From contig NZ_PGCK01000002.1 of NCBI RefSeq assembly GCF_021023085.1, positions 62,001 to 126,000 of the forward strand: a stretch of 64,000 bases of DNA, written 5' to 3'. The notes under the pieces were generated by a model that saw only the letters and a list, made by a program, of their open reading frames with translations, was not told the DNA's origin and did no database searches. The translations under genes and the position numbers were made by a program. Source of the DNA: Methanooceanicella nereidis (lineage in GTDB: Archaea > Halobacteriota > Methanocellia > Methanocellales > Methanocellaceae). Numbering within the stretch: the first letter of the stretch is position 1; each line of letters opens with the position of its first letter. Of this stretch, positions 1 through 8,678 are shown one piece after another.

Positions 1-754
1 TCTGGTATTCAAGGATAGCCTCGTTCAGAGAGCATTTCATCTCAAGCGCTTTGGCTTTATTATAATGTAATTGCGGATTATCGGGATCCAGCTTGATAGC
101 TTCGTCATAGATATGAGCGGCTTCGTCGGGCATGCCTTTTATGCGGTAAGCGTTACCTATCCGGTTGTAGGCGTCTACAAGCCTTGGATTTAAACGTATC
201 GCTTCCTTTAGCTCATCGATAGCGTCATCGGGCAAACCGTTCAGGAGGAGCGTCCTTCCCAGATGATAGTGAATGATGTCGGAACCCGGCTCGATATCCA
301 GGGCTTCCCTGAACTCCCTTATCGCATCGCCATATTTTCCTTTAAACTTATACACGATCCCGAGACCGTCGTGAGCGTCGGCATATCTCGGGTTAATGTA
401 GATGGCCTCGTTAAATTCTTTGAAAGCATCATCCGCATGATTCGTGAGGATATAGCAATATCCTAAGAGATAGTGCGCCTCCGGATGCATGGGATTGATT
501 TTTATTGTTTCTTGAAAATGTCTAATGGCATCGTCATAATCGAGCGTCATGGCATAAACGTTACCCAGGCCAAAATGTACCTCAGCGTCGTCAGGTTTTA
601 TTTTTAAAGCTTTGTTGAACTCCTTTATTGCTTCATCAAAGTCCTTTGACATGGTTAGCTCATAAGCCAGTTGCTTGTGCGCGTCAAAATTATCAGGGTT
701 TTTCTCTATCTCCTCTCTCAACGATTTTATCGGGTCCTGATTATCATCTATCAT
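1..754 (-). CDS. TPR repeat protein, C-terminus cut by window edge
   Basis: Open frame read leftward from an ATG at 754; the stop lies beyond base 1, so only about 251 N-terminal residues are visible. The translation begins MIDDNQDPIKSLREEIEKNP and then repeats a 34-residue pattern with the TPR consensus (for example DAHKQLAYELTMSKDFDEAI, EAHYLLGYCYILTNHADDAF), about seven copies. TPR arrays form helical scaffolds for protein binding; no catalytic domain or signal peptide is seen. The next gene on the same strand (ending 1379) is another TPR protein, so these look like paralogs separated by a repeat array. The binding partner is unknown. Confidence 0.85.
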   Translation of the reverse strand, partial: MIDDNQDPIKSLREEIEKNPDNFDAHKQLAYELTMSKDFDEAIKEFNKALKIKPDDAEVHFGLGNVYAMTLDYDDAIRHFQETIKINPMHPEAHYLLGYCYILTNHADDAFKEFNEAIYINPRYADAHDGLGIVYKFKGKYGDAIREFREALDIEPGSDIIHYHLGRTLLLNGLPDDAIDELKEAIRLNPRLVDAYNRIGNAYRIKGMPDEAAHIYDEAIKLDPDNPQLHYNKAKALEMKCSLNEAILEYQ

Positions 755-860
755 CAATAATTAATTTATTAATTTAATTATATAAAATTTATATTCTAAG
801 TGATTTGTATGATGATCTTTAACAAATTCTGATCCATAGTAGTGTATATAGCAAGTTCAT

Positions 861-1290
861 CGCCACAAAGGCAACCAGGGGCACGATTTTTTAACCACTA
901 AGCGCACGAAGGCGAATAAGGACCACAAAACGTTAACCACAAAGCGCACAAAGTCGAAAAAGGAACACGAAGGACTTTTTAGAAAAAGCATACTCATAGT
1001 ATAAAAAAAATTTTAGTGTACCTTATTCGCCTTCGTGCGCTTCGTGGTTAACAAAATTTGTGTACCTTATTCGCCTTCGTGCGCTTCGTGGTTAACAAAA
1101 TTAGTGTACCTTATTCGCCTTCGTGCGCTTCGTGGTTAACAAAATTTGTGTACCTTATTCGCCTTCGTGCGCTTCGTGGTTAACAAAATTAGTGTACCTT
1201 ATTCGCCTTCGTGCGCTTCGTGGTTAACAAAATTAGTGTACCTTATTCGCCTTCGTGCGCTTCGTGGTTAACAAAATTAGTGTACCTTCG
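861..1290. repeat. 44-bp tandem repeat array with inverted copies
   Basis: Six head-to-tail 44-bp units start at 1017, 1061, 1105, 1149, 1193 and 1237, with a broken seventh at 1281. Each contains GTGTACCTTATTCGCC, then TTCGTGCGCTTCGTGGTTAA. Upstream, 861-975 carries two or three diverged copies in the opposite orientation (accacaaagcgcacaaag). The opposed copies are separated by an AT-rich core with ggactttttagaaa (973-1015). A transcript through it could fold into a long hairpin. Units are contiguous without unique spacers, so this is not CRISPR. The same family recurs near 9.6, 34.6 and 42.3 kb. The stretch 755-860 shows only AT-rich promoter-like DNA for the leftward TPR gene. Confidence 0.9.
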
Positions 1291-1378
1291 AGCACTTACA
1301 GCCCTTCTTGATGAAGATAGTGTCTTTCAAATTATTCTTACTGCAATAAGCCGATTTTATATCACCAGTAGAAATCTA

Positions 1379-2521
1379 TCAGCCCTTTTTAACACTTTTT
1401 TCCAGGACCATGTCAAGAGCGTTTCTAGCATCCTCATAATCCGGGTCTATCTCCAGAACTTTCCTGAACTGCCCTTCGGCTTCATCCAGCATACCTTTTT
1501 CAAGGTAAACGACACCGAGATCATAGCGCACCTCAGCATATTCAGGGTTAATCCGGATAGCAGCACACAATTCTTCGATAGCCTCATCAGGCTTCTCAAG
1601 GTCCAGATACAACAGGCCGAGAGCATAATGCAGCTCATCACCATCAGGAAAGGCCTTCAATCCGCCTTTCAATTCCGAGACTGCATCATCCGCACGATCT
1701 TCATCCAGCAGATAGTCGGATATTGCTATATACGCCTCCTGGTGATAGGGATTGATCTTTATAGTCTTCCTGAGCTCCGCCATAGCCTCGTCATACATTT
1801 CATTAGCTAAAAGGGCCATCCCGTAGGAATAATGAAATTCAGGGTTTTCCGGCTCAAGCCCGATAGCTTTTTTGATCTCTTCCAGAGACTCTTTATTATT
1901 ACCCCTCATGGAAAGAAGGTTACCAAGGATAATATGAGCATATGCGTTACCCGGATCAAGCCGGATAGACTCCCTGGCTTCGGCTATCGATTCCTCGATA
2001 TTAAGCCTCAGGTAAAGTATGCCGCTAAGGCTAAGATGCGCGTCGGAATCTTCCGGCATTAGCCTGACGACTTGCCTGTACTCTTTTTCGGACTTTTCAA
2101 GTTCGCATACCTCCAGATATAGCTCTCCAAGCTCCAGATGGGCCTGAACACTATTCGGGTCTAGAGATAAAGCCTTATTATACTCGGTCATGGCTTCAGG
2201 GACCTTATTTTTGATCCGGAATATCTCGGCCATGGAAATATGAGGATCGAGGTAGCCTGGATCTAGATTTATTGCTGTCTCGTACTCTTTTTCGGCTTCG
2301 TCTATCCATTCCTTGTACATGTAAATATTCCCGAGGAAGTAGTGAGCAGGTGCGAATTCAGGTTTCAGGCGTACAGTCTCCTTAAATTCTTTAAACGCGT
2401 GCTCTACCATATCTTGCCGGAGATATTCCACCCCGAGTAAAAAATGAGCTTCATGGTCATAAGGGTCGGATTCGATCCTTGACATTAGATCATCTATCGA
2501 CGACATGCTTTCCACTGGCAT
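1379..2521 (-). CDS. TPR repeat protein (380 aa)
   Basis: Complete protein made almost wholly of about ten 34-residue TPR units (for example HFLLGVEYLRQDMVEHAFKE, AHYFLGNIYMYKEWIDEAEK, ELHYALGLLYLDLEKPDEAI). No signal peptide, membrane segment or enzymatic domain is visible, so a cytoplasmic scaffold or adaptor role is inferred from the family. The start ATG at 2521 has no clear ribosome binding site; an internal ATG at 2506 (MSSIDD) is an alternative. The stop is about 90 bp from the 44-bp array. It is paralogous in style to the truncated TPR gene at the left edge. Confidence 0.9.
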   Translation of the reverse strand: MPVESMSSIDDLMSRIESDPYDHEAHFLLGVEYLRQDMVEHAFKEFKETVRLKPEFAPAHYFLGNIYMYKEWIDEAEKEYETAINLDPGYLDPHISMAEIFRIKNKVPEAMTEYNKALSLDPNSVQAHLELGELYLEVCELEKSEKEYRQVVRLMPEDSDAHLSLSGILYLRLNIEESIAEARESIRLDPGNAYAHIILGNLLSMRGNNKESLEEIKKAIGLEPENPEFHYSYGMALLANEMYDEAMAELRKTIKINPYHQEAYIAISDYLLDEDRADDAVSELKGGLKAFPDGDELHYALGLLYLDLEKPDEAIEELCAAIRINPEYAEVRYDLGVVYLEKGMLDEAEGQFRKVLEIDPDYEDARNALDMVLEKSVKKG

Positions 2522-2606
2522 AAATATCCAATTATAATATTAATCTGATATTTTAAATATTAAACTATTTTACAGTCGTTGACCGTATCCCTTAAATAAG
2601 CGGTAA

Positions 2607-3554
2607 ATGACATGTAAAAATATGTTTAATTTACGGGCATGGGTCAAAGAATTTCGTTTACTTTTCCTTATTTATGTCATAGTGCCCGTTATATTAGGCT
2701 CCATAATCTCATACAAGTATTACCCTGAAGATTTCAGCGTGCCCTATTTCTTACTATCCATCGTTGCTATCCTGTTACTCCATGCGGGCACTATAGCGTA
2801 TAACGACTATTTTGATTTTAAAAGCGGCGCGGACGTGATCAATGAGAACAGGACGCCATACACGGGAGGCACGGGATTACTGGTAGACAATGTGCTTAAG
2901 CCGTCCCACGTCGTTATAGTGGGGACCGTCTGCTTTATTTTGTGTATCATTATCGGCCTTTACATAGTGTTCGCGAGAAGCATTATGGTGCTCCCGATAG
3001 GCATCGCAGGCGTGGCCATGGGAATATTTTACACTGCGCCGCCGTTGAAGCTTTCATACCACGGCGCCGGTGAATTGATGTGGTTCCTGTCCACCCCGCT
3101 GATGGCCCTGGGAGCGTTGTATGTCCAGAAGCCGGTGATGTCGATATCCGAACTTATCGGGACATACGATGCGGCATTGGCAGCCGTCATCACAACATTA
3201 CCGATCGCGTTCCTCAGCTCTTCAGGCCTACTGATACTGGAATTCCCGGACCATGACGCTGACAGGGCGGCGAGAAAGAATAACCTCATTGTGCTTATGG
3301 GAAGGAAGAATTTTCTCTATATGTTCATTCTGGTAAGCCTGCTATCATATATATCGCTCATGGCGAGCGTTATTTCTGGTTCCGTCACTGTAAAGGCATT
3401 ATTTACACTGGTATCGGTGCCCGTAATGATACTGACGGTCATCGGCCTTATAAAGTTCTATATGAAGCCACAGAGCATGGTGAGGTACATAGAGCTGATG
3501 TCCATTACGATAATCATAATGAGCATCGCGATGATAGTCGCGCTTCTGTTTTAG
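2607..3554 (+). CDS. UbiA-family prenyltransferase (315 aa)
   Basis: Polytopic membrane protein with about eight hydrophobic segments. It carries both aspartate motifs of the UbiA superfamily: NDYFDFKSGAD (residues about 66-76, NDxxDxxxD type) and DHDADRAARKN (about 214-224). In this family these bind the Mg-diphosphate of a polyprenyl donor, which is transferred to an aromatic or other acceptor in the membrane. The TPYTGGTGLL segment after the first motif resembles MenA-type members, but the acceptor cannot be read from sequence. Start ATG 2607 or 2622 (MFNLRAW) are both possible. It may be cotranscribed with the NifX-like gene 55 bp downstream. Confidence 0.88.
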   Translation: MTCKNMFNLRAWVKEFRLLFLIYVIVPVILGSIISYKYYPEDFSVPYFLLSIVAILLLHAGTIAYNDYFDFKSGADVINENRTPYTGGTGLLVDNVLKPSHVVIVGTVCFILCIIIGLYIVFARSIMVLPIGIAGVAMGIFYTAPPLKLSYHGAGELMWFLSTPLMALGALYVQKPVMSISELIGTYDAALAAVITTLPIAFLSSSGLLILEFPDHDADRAARKNNLIVLMGRKNFLYMFILVSLLSYISLMASVISGSVTVKALFTLVSVPVMILTVIGLIKFYMKPQSMVRYIELMSITIIIMSIAMIVALLF

Positions 3555-3609
3555 CCTGTCTTGACCAAAGTATAATATTATTGACAAAAAGAAAGGAACA
3601 TGGATAGTT

Positions 3610-3963
3610 ATGAAGGTCTGCATACCTAAGGACAGGAATAAGGTGGCCAGGAATTTCGGGAACGCTGACGAGTTCGTGCTTTATGAGATCGAGGATGGAA
3701 AGATCATCGGTAGAGACTTGATAAAAAACCCGAGCCGCGAGCAGGCTTCATCGCCGAAAATGATGCCGAAGATAGGAGTCACTCATATCATAGCCGATGG
3801 AATAGGCAAGCGTGCGGTAGACATGTTAAAGGATGAGAACATACCGGTTTACCCTGGCGCTAAGGGAACTTTAGATGAAGCTATTGAGAAGTTCTTGCGA
3901 GGAGAATTAAAATGCGCATTTGAGCCTTCGGGAGAATATCCCTGTGAAGAGGGACGAAAGTAA
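3610..3963 (+). CDS. NifX/NifB-domain iron-molybdenum cofactor-type protein (117 aa)
   Basis: Matches the small single-domain Fe-Mo-co binding fold (NifX, NafY, C-terminal NifB). It begins MKVCIPKDRNKVARNFGNAD, and a conserved glycine-rich VTHIIADGIGKRAVDMLKD lies near residues 58-77. Members bind or carry metal-sulfur clusters; stand-alone copies are common in methanogens without a full nif operon, and no nif genes are visible here. Two C-terminal cysteines (CAFEPSGEYPC) could be ligands. A binding site is not obvious upstream. The gene runs into the first long palindromic element about 25 bp after its stop. Confidence 0.85.
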   Translation: MKVCIPKDRNKVARNFGNADEFVLYEIEDGKIIGRDLIKNPSREQASSPKMMPKIGVTHIIADGIGKRAVDMLKDENIPVYPGAKGTLDEAIEKFLRGELKCAFEPSGEYPCEEGRK

Positions 3964-3987
3964 AAAAAATTTAATATTCTAATATAG

Positions 3988-4530
3988 TAGTACCTGTCGG
4001 ATGGCAGGTAGATACTAACCTCACGAAAACACAGAAACATAAAATTTTTTTATATGATTTTTAAGGGCACGAAAGCTCTAAGAATTTACTCACTAAACCT
4101 CTAAGGCTCTAGTATCACCGTCAACGCACAAACGTCTCTAATGCTCAACTCAACGCACTAAATTCTCAAATGCACTAACGCTAAAACAAACACCGAACCT
4201 CCCCAAAGCACGAAAGTTCAATAGCACTGTTTATGTTGCGCCTTATTGATCATCATATCCGATATGCTTCAGTCGAGTTAAACGGAAACCGCGCTATTGA
4301 ACTTTAGTGGTTTGGAGAGGTTCGGTGTTTGTTTTAGCGTTAGTGAATTTGAGAATTTAGTGCGTTGAGTCGAGCGTTGGGGATGTTTGTGCGTTGACTG
4401 TGATACTAGGGCAATTAGAGATTTTGTGAGTAAGTTTTTGGTGACTTTGAGACCTTAAAAAAATCATAAAAAAAATTTGTGTTTCTGTGTTTTCGTGAGG
4501 TTAGTATCTACCTGCCATCCGACAGGTACA
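3988..4530. repeat. Long palindromic intergenic element, copy 1 (~540 bp)
   Basis: The two ends are inverted copies: GTACCTGTCGGATGGCAGGT at 3990 and its complement ending at 4529. Arms of about 220 bp match each other imperfectly along their length. The left arm is A/C-rich (cacaaacg, caacgcac) and the right arm G/T-rich. The centre (about 4208-4302) closes with a perfect 13-bp pair AAAGTTCAATAGC / GCTATTGAACTTT. Single-stranded DNA or RNA from it would form a very long branched hairpin. It fills the space between convergent nifX-like and gltX genes. Arm sequence is shared with copies at 34.0 and 50.3 kb, but the central ~90 bp is unrelated. No coding frame is credible. Confidence 0.9.
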
Positions 4531-4568
4531 ACAATATAAAAATATTAAAAAATTCAAAAAAAGCGTAC

Positions 4569-6281
4569 TCACGGGTGAGTGTAGTACGCGACTATAACGC
4601 CATTTATAGAGTCGATCCTTGCGAATCCGAACCTCTCGAACTGCACGACATTATGAAGTTCATCCTTGACGCCGGCCTCGGCCACGCCGTGGAACTCTCC
4701 GTCCGGGCTTATCACCCTTACAGAGACACCATCCTTCGGCGCCCAGTGAATGATCCTTGCACCTTTCTTAAGGACAGAAATATCATTACCTATGTATTCG
4801 GCGCAAAGCGGATCTAACGATTTTATCCTTACGTTGTACAGGTCTTTGAGCCTTATCAGGTCGCCGGGCTTCATGTTGTCCGCGTCGATCATGGTGACCA
4901 GAATATCGGCATTCTCCGGCACATGGATCTTCCTTACGCCGCGAGACTCGTCCATCGGGTGTAACGGTGCGCCTGCTACCGTCTCGGGAGCCCCGTCGAT
5001 CTTCATTACGACCGGATTGTGTACGAAGAAATACCTGTTAACCTTTGAGTCCACTATCTTCCGGTTCTCCGCGTAGAGAGTGTCCATGCTGAACTCGATG
5101 TCGGTCTCCGTCACGCCCATGTTTACCATGACGTTCCGGATAGCCTCCGGCTCGATACCCCTTCTCTTGAGCGCTGCCACGGTCGGAAGCCTCGGGTCGT
5201 CCCAGCCGGAATATTCGCCGTCCTGTATGCCCTTTTTCATTACGCTGGTGGAGAACTTGCCGAAGCCAAGAAGCCTGACACGGCCCCAGTGGTAGACCTT
5301 CGGGTATTCCCAGCCAAGATAATCATATACGTACTTTTGCTTCTGCGCGGTCTTTATGAGGTCTTTGCCCCTGATGATATGCGTGACGTTCTGGAAGTGG
5401 TCTTCCATCGCCGACTCGAAGTCAAGCATCGGCCACACAAGATACTTATTTCCTGCCCTGGGGTGCTCTTCCCTCACGATACGGAATGCTACCCAGTCCC
5501 TTAATGCCGGGTCTTTGTGGTCGATCTGAGTCTTTATCCTTAATACGACCTTCTCCTCAAAATCGCCTGCCAGCATCCGCTTCCAGTTGTTCATGTTCTC
5601 TTCGGGGGATGTGTCCCTGTGCGGGCACGGCCTGCCTGCGTCCTTAAGTTCCTTGAAAGTCTCCTGTTCGCAGAAACAGACGTATGCATGGCCCAGCGCT
5701 ATGAGCTTCTCGGCATATTCATAATAAAGAGGTATCCTGTCGGAAGCCACTACGACTTTATCGGGCGGGCATCCCATCCACTTCGCCTGCTCCACGTACC
5801 ACTGGTACGCCTCAAGCATCGGCTTCTTAATGGACGGGTCTGTGTCGTCGAACCTCATGATGAAAATGCCATCATATTTACGGGCATACTCGTAATTGAC
5901 GACAATGCCGCGGGCGTTGCCGAGTGACGGCGGGCCGTTCGGGTTCGGGGCTATCCTTAAAGTGACCTTCTGGCCGGGCTTAACGTTGGAAATGTCAAGG
6001 TCTGGCAGTCCTTTCCTCGCCTCTTTCTTAGTGTGGACCTCTTCGATGAGCTCGGGGGCGATCTCTTTCAGCTTTGACTGGACCTGTTCCGGTGACATCT
6101 CGCCTATTTCGGCGAGGACTTTCTGGATGATAGGCATCAGTTCTTTTGCATGAGGCTTAAGCTCAGGGTGTGTGCCGAGCAGTTTGCCTGTCACGGATCC
6201 CGCCTGCGGGACCTTGCCATACTTATACGCGTTCTGGAGCGCGAATTTTTGTACCAGGACCTCTATATCCTTCGTTTCCAT
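4569..6281 (-). CDS. gltX: Glutamyl-tRNA synthetase, archaeal type (570 aa)
   Basis: Class I aminoacyl-tRNA synthetase that charges tRNA-Glu. The N-terminal ~100-residue extension is typical of archaeal GluRS. The Rossmann catalytic core begins with RIAPNPNGPPSLGNARG (about 106-122), where the canonical HIGH signature is degenerate (SLGN). FDDTDP follows near residue 144. The KMSKS-equivalent loop is FSTSVMKKG. The C-terminal part is the beta-barrel anticodon domain of the GluRS/GlnRS archaeal lineage. Length is normal. The stop overlaps a small inverted repeat (4562-4588) that may end transcription. It stands alone, with TetR next upstream on the same strand. Confidence 0.96.
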   Translation of the reverse strand: METKDIEVLVQKFALQNAYKYGKVPQAGSVTGKLLGTHPELKPHAKELMPIIQKVLAEIGEMSPEQVQSKLKEIAPELIEEVHTKKEARKGLPDLDISNVKPGQKVTLRIAPNPNGPPSLGNARGIVVNYEYARKYDGIFIMRFDDTDPSIKKPMLEAYQWYVEQAKWMGCPPDKVVVASDRIPLYYEYAEKLIALGHAYVCFCEQETFKELKDAGRPCPHRDTSPEENMNNWKRMLAGDFEEKVVLRIKTQIDHKDPALRDWVAFRIVREEHPRAGNKYLVWPMLDFESAMEDHFQNVTHIIRGKDLIKTAQKQKYVYDYLGWEYPKVYHWGRVRLLGFGKFSTSVMKKGIQDGEYSGWDDPRLPTVAALKRRGIEPEAIRNVMVNMGVTETDIEFSMDTLYAENRKIVDSKVNRYFFVHNPVVMKIDGAPETVAGAPLHPMDESRGVRKIHVPENADILVTMIDADNMKPGDLIRLKDLYNVRIKSLDPLCAEYIGNDISVLKKGARIIHWAPKDGVSVRVISPDGEFHGVAEAGVKDELHNVVQFERFGFARIDSINGVIVAYYTHP

Positions 6282-6376
6282 GAATAGATGCTCCGTTATA
6301 GATTAATGAGTTTATAGGTGATGGGATAGAATATCATTCAAGATATACTTATTGTTTGCTATTTCCAGCCTTCCGA

Positions 6377-6985
6377 TCATTCATTTTTATAATCCCACAT
6401 CATCAGGGATATCTTTACTAAAAGCTCAATGACCTCTTCATCCGAGTCAAACGGCGTCGGATAGATCGCATGATGCAGCATAATATGCTTGGTCACGTCG
6501 GACCACTTTGCCATGAATCGCCATGATTCGCCTTTATTAGAAATATCCACCCCTTTAAAGCGCCCGAAGAAATTGAATATAGCCATCATTTTCTTTTCGT
6601 CTACATCTTCGAATATTTCATGTACCTTACTATCCTGTACCGCGCTCAATACAAGTGCGGTTATAAAGCGCTTATTGTTCTTGAAGTATGCAAGATTATT
6701 AGAAAAGAAGTTCCTTAAGAAACCGGGAAAATCATCAAAGTCGATGCTGCCGGGGTTATTTGCAGCTGTAAGCTCATTGACGAACTTCATGCCTATTATC
6801 CTTACGATCTCCGGCTTGCCTCCCGGGAAGTACTTATAGATAAGGCCTACGCTGACATTAGCCTCTTTTGATATGTCCCTGATAGTGACGTTCTCGTATT
6901 TGTTCTCCTCTATCAGCTTTTTTGTGGAGTCAAGAATGATGTTTATCTTTTCTTCCTTGTTCCTCACGTATTTTTTAGCTTCCAT
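6377..6985 (-). CDS. TetR/AcrR-family transcriptional regulator
   Basis: N-terminal helix-turn-helix of TetR type: IILDSTKKLIEENKYENVTI followed by RDISKEANVSVGLIYKYFPGGK (recognition helix about residues 34-50). The ~150-residue C-terminal helical ligand domain is not otherwise recognisable. ATG 6985 (MEAKKYVRNK) was chosen; an in-frame GTG at 6994 adds three residues. It is divergent from an ABC exporter operon starting at 7119. The 133-bp gap holds two copies of a TGAACAATGNTCA palindrome, so the protein probably represses itself and the exporter until a ligand binds. The ligand is unknown. Confidence 0.9.
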   Translation of the reverse strand: MEAKKYVRNKEEKINIILDSTKKLIEENKYENVTIRDISKEANVSVGLIYKYFPGGKPEIVRIIGMKFVNELTAANNPGSIDFDDFPGFLRNFFSNNLAYFKNNKRFITALVLSAVQDSKVHEIFEDVDEKKMMAIFNFFGRFKGVDISNKGESWRFMAKWSDVTKHIMLHHAIYPTPFDSDEEVIELLVKISLMMWDYKNE

Positions 6986-7012
6986 CCTTAACACACGCTT
7001 CTAAAGTATACT

Positions 7013-7031
7013 CAATATTTTATACATATAA
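7013..7031 (-). promoter_or_regulatory. Probable TATA element for the tetR-type gene
   Basis: Read leftward the sequence is TTTATATGTATAAAATA, an archaeal TATA-like element about 28-45 bp upstream of the regulator start at 6985. Operator-like site 1 lies immediately upstream of it, consistent with autoregulation. Position and AT content are the only evidence. Confidence 0.5.
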
Positions 7032-7033
7032 AG

Positions 7034-7046
7034 TGAACAATGTTCA
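7034..7046. promoter_or_regulatory. Operator-like palindrome 1 (TGAACAATGTTCA)
   Basis: Perfect 5-bp arms TGAAC/GTTCA around AAT, between the two divergent promoters. A near-copy lies at 7082. Paired sites in a tetR/ABC divergent promoter are typical of TetR-family control. Confidence 0.7.
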
Positions 7047-7050
7047 AAAA

Positions 7051-7062
7051 CTTTATTAATAT
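7051..7062 (+). promoter_or_regulatory. Probable TATA box for the ABC exporter operon
   Basis: CTTTATTAATAT lies about 25 bp ahead of the second operator-like site, so transcription would begin near 7080-7085, inside that site. Assigned by position and base composition only. Confidence 0.45.
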
Positions 7063-7081
7063 CTTACGCTATAATACCTAG

Positions 7082-7094
7082 TGAACAATGCTCA
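7082..7094. promoter_or_regulatory. Operator-like palindrome 2 (TGAACAATGCTCA)
   Basis: Second copy of the site at 7034, with one mismatch in the right arm, inside GTGAACAATGCTCAC, giving outer GTGA/TCAC symmetry. It lies 25-37 bp before the ABC ATPase start and would cover the predicted transcription start. Confidence 0.7.
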
Positions 7095-7118
7095 CCTTTA
7101 ACAGGGAGTTGAAACTAC

Positions 7119-7973
7119 ATGATAGAAGTTAAAGACTTAACCTTTACGTATCCCGGGGGTAAGAAAGAGGCGATAAGGAATATCTCCTTTAGCGTTAAGC
7201 CGGGAGAGATCTTTGGTTTCCTCGGCCCGAGCGGCGCCGGAAAGAGCACTACTCAGAAAATACTGACCGGCCAGCTGACGGGATATAAAGGCAAGATCTC
7301 GGTCATGGGAAAAGACATGGCTTCTTTAAAGTCCGATTTCTACGAGAATATCGGCGTGTCTTTCGAGATACCGAACCATTATCTCAAGCTGACCGCGATG
7401 GAGAACCTGAACTACTTCCGCGCACTGTATGGCGGAGAGACAGAGGACCCGATGGAACTCATGAAGCTGGTCGGCCTGGAGACTGACGCAAACAACAGAG
7501 TATCAAACTTTTCCAAAGGTATGAAAGTGAGGCTGGGTTTCGTCAGGGCTATGTTAAACAAGCCGGAGCTGTTGTTTTTGGATGAGCCCACGACAGGCCT
7601 TGACCCTGTGAACGGCCGTATTATCAAAGACATCATCCTTAAGAAAAAGGCAGAAGGTAAAACAATATTCCTTACAACTCACAATATGACGCTGGCCGAT
7701 GAGCTTTGCGACCGCATCGGGTTCATAGTTGACGGAGAGATAAAGCTCATAGACTCGCCGCGTAAGCTAAAACTTCAGCACGGCAAGCGTGTCGTCAGGG
7801 TTGAGTACAACGAGAACTCGCATGTCGAGACGCGCGAATTCCAGCTAAATGACCTGGCGAACAACAACGACTTTATACAGATACTCCGCAGCAAGGAAGT
7901 CCAGACCATTCACACTGAAGAGGCGACGCTTGAAGACATATTCATAAAGGTGACAGGCAGGAGTCTCGCATGA
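7119..7973 (+). CDS. ABC exporter ATP-binding protein (284 aa)
   Basis: Complete ABC ATPase: Walker A GPSGAGKS (about 36-43), signature NFSKGMKVRLG (about 133-143, a variant of LSGGQ), Walker B LLFLDEPTTGLDP (about 155-167), and H-loop in LTTHNMTLADE. The C-terminal ~75 residues are the accessory segment common in drug and ion export ATPases. It powers the two ABC-2 type permeases encoded next. Its stop overlaps the next start by 4 bp (ATGA), showing translational coupling. Control by the divergent TetR-type protein is inferred. Substrate unknown; fluoroquinolone- or antibiotic-type exporters have this layout. Confidence 0.93.
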   Translation: MIEVKDLTFTYPGGKKEAIRNISFSVKPGEIFGFLGPSGAGKSTTQKILTGQLTGYKGKISVMGKDMASLKSDFYENIGVSFEIPNHYLKLTAMENLNYFRALYGGETEDPMELMKLVGLETDANNRVSNFSKGMKVRLGFVRAMLNKPELLFLDEPTTGLDPVNGRIIKDIILKKKAEGKTIFLTTHNMTLADELCDRIGFIVDGEIKLIDSPRKLKLQHGKRVVRVEYNENSHVETREFQLNDLANNNDFIQILRSKEVQTIHTEEATLEDIFIKVTGRSLA

Positions 7974-8677
7974 TCAACAGGTTCGTCCCTACGGTAAAGC
8001 TAGACTTTAAAATGCAGGTAAGGTACGGCTTTGTCTATGTGGCGGCATTATCGGTGATCATATTTGTCCTGATGCTCAGCCAGCTGGACACTCATGGGTC
8101 ATTACTATTCCTACCGGTATTCTTACTGACCAACCTGCTTCTCAGCACGTTTTATTTCATAGCCGGCATGGTGCTCTTTGAAAAGGGCGAGGGAGTGCTG
8201 CAAGGGCTTATAGTGACGCCTTTGAAAATAGAGGAGTACCTCGGCTCAAAAGTGTTCACGCTGACAGCGCTTGCGATAGCGGAGAACATAGCGATGGTGA
8301 CCCTTGTATTTGGCACCGGCTTTAATGTATTGTTGCTGGTTCTCGGCACAATAATAACAGCAATGATATACATATTGCTGGGATTCATGGTCGTGTCCAA
8401 GTACAGTTCCATAAGCGAATATCTGATGCCGTCGGTCGTTTATTCATTCGCTTTTATGATCCCGTTACTGGATTACCTGAAGGTGCTGGAAAGCCCGCTG
8501 TTCTACCTGCACCCGATGCAGGCGCCGCTGATACTCATGAAAGCAGCGTTCGTGCCGGTAGAAACATGGCAGCTTGCATATGGCGTACTGTATTCGCTTG
8601 TATGGATCGTCGTCGCGTTCGTACTGTCAAAGAGAGCCTTCAATAAACACATAGTGAACAGGATCGGAGGTAACTGA
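7970..8677 (+). CDS. ABC-2 type permease, first subunit (235 aa)
   Basis: Six predicted hydrophobic segments, the first at about residues 20-40. The central GEGVLQGLIVTPLKIEEYLGSKV motif resembles the cytoplasmic coupling region of ABC-2 exporter permeases. It overlaps the ATPase gene by 4 bp and is followed one base later by a second permease, so the transporter is likely one ATPase dimer with a permease heterodimer. No periplasmic domain of note. Substrate not inferable. Confidence 0.88.
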   Translation: MINRFVPTVKLDFKMQVRYGFVYVAALSVIIFVLMLSQLDTHGSLLFLPVFLLTNLLLSTFYFIAGMVLFEKGEGVLQGLIVTPLKIEEYLGSKVFTLTALAIAENIAMVTLVFGTGFNVLLLVLGTIITAMIYILLGFMVVSKYSSISEYLMPSVVYSFAFMIPLLDYLKVLESPLFYLHPMQAPLILMKAAFVPVETWQLAYGVLYSLVWIVVAFVLSKRAFNKHIVNRIGGN

Positions 8678-8678
8678 G

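Noticed and set aside
861-1290. Tandem 44-bp units considered as a CRISPR array
   Set aside because: Units are contiguous with no unique spacers and no cas genes are present.
1211-1810. Rightward 199-codon frame beginning in the array
   Set aside because: Mostly antisense to the TPR gene; TPR evidence on the minus strand is decisive.
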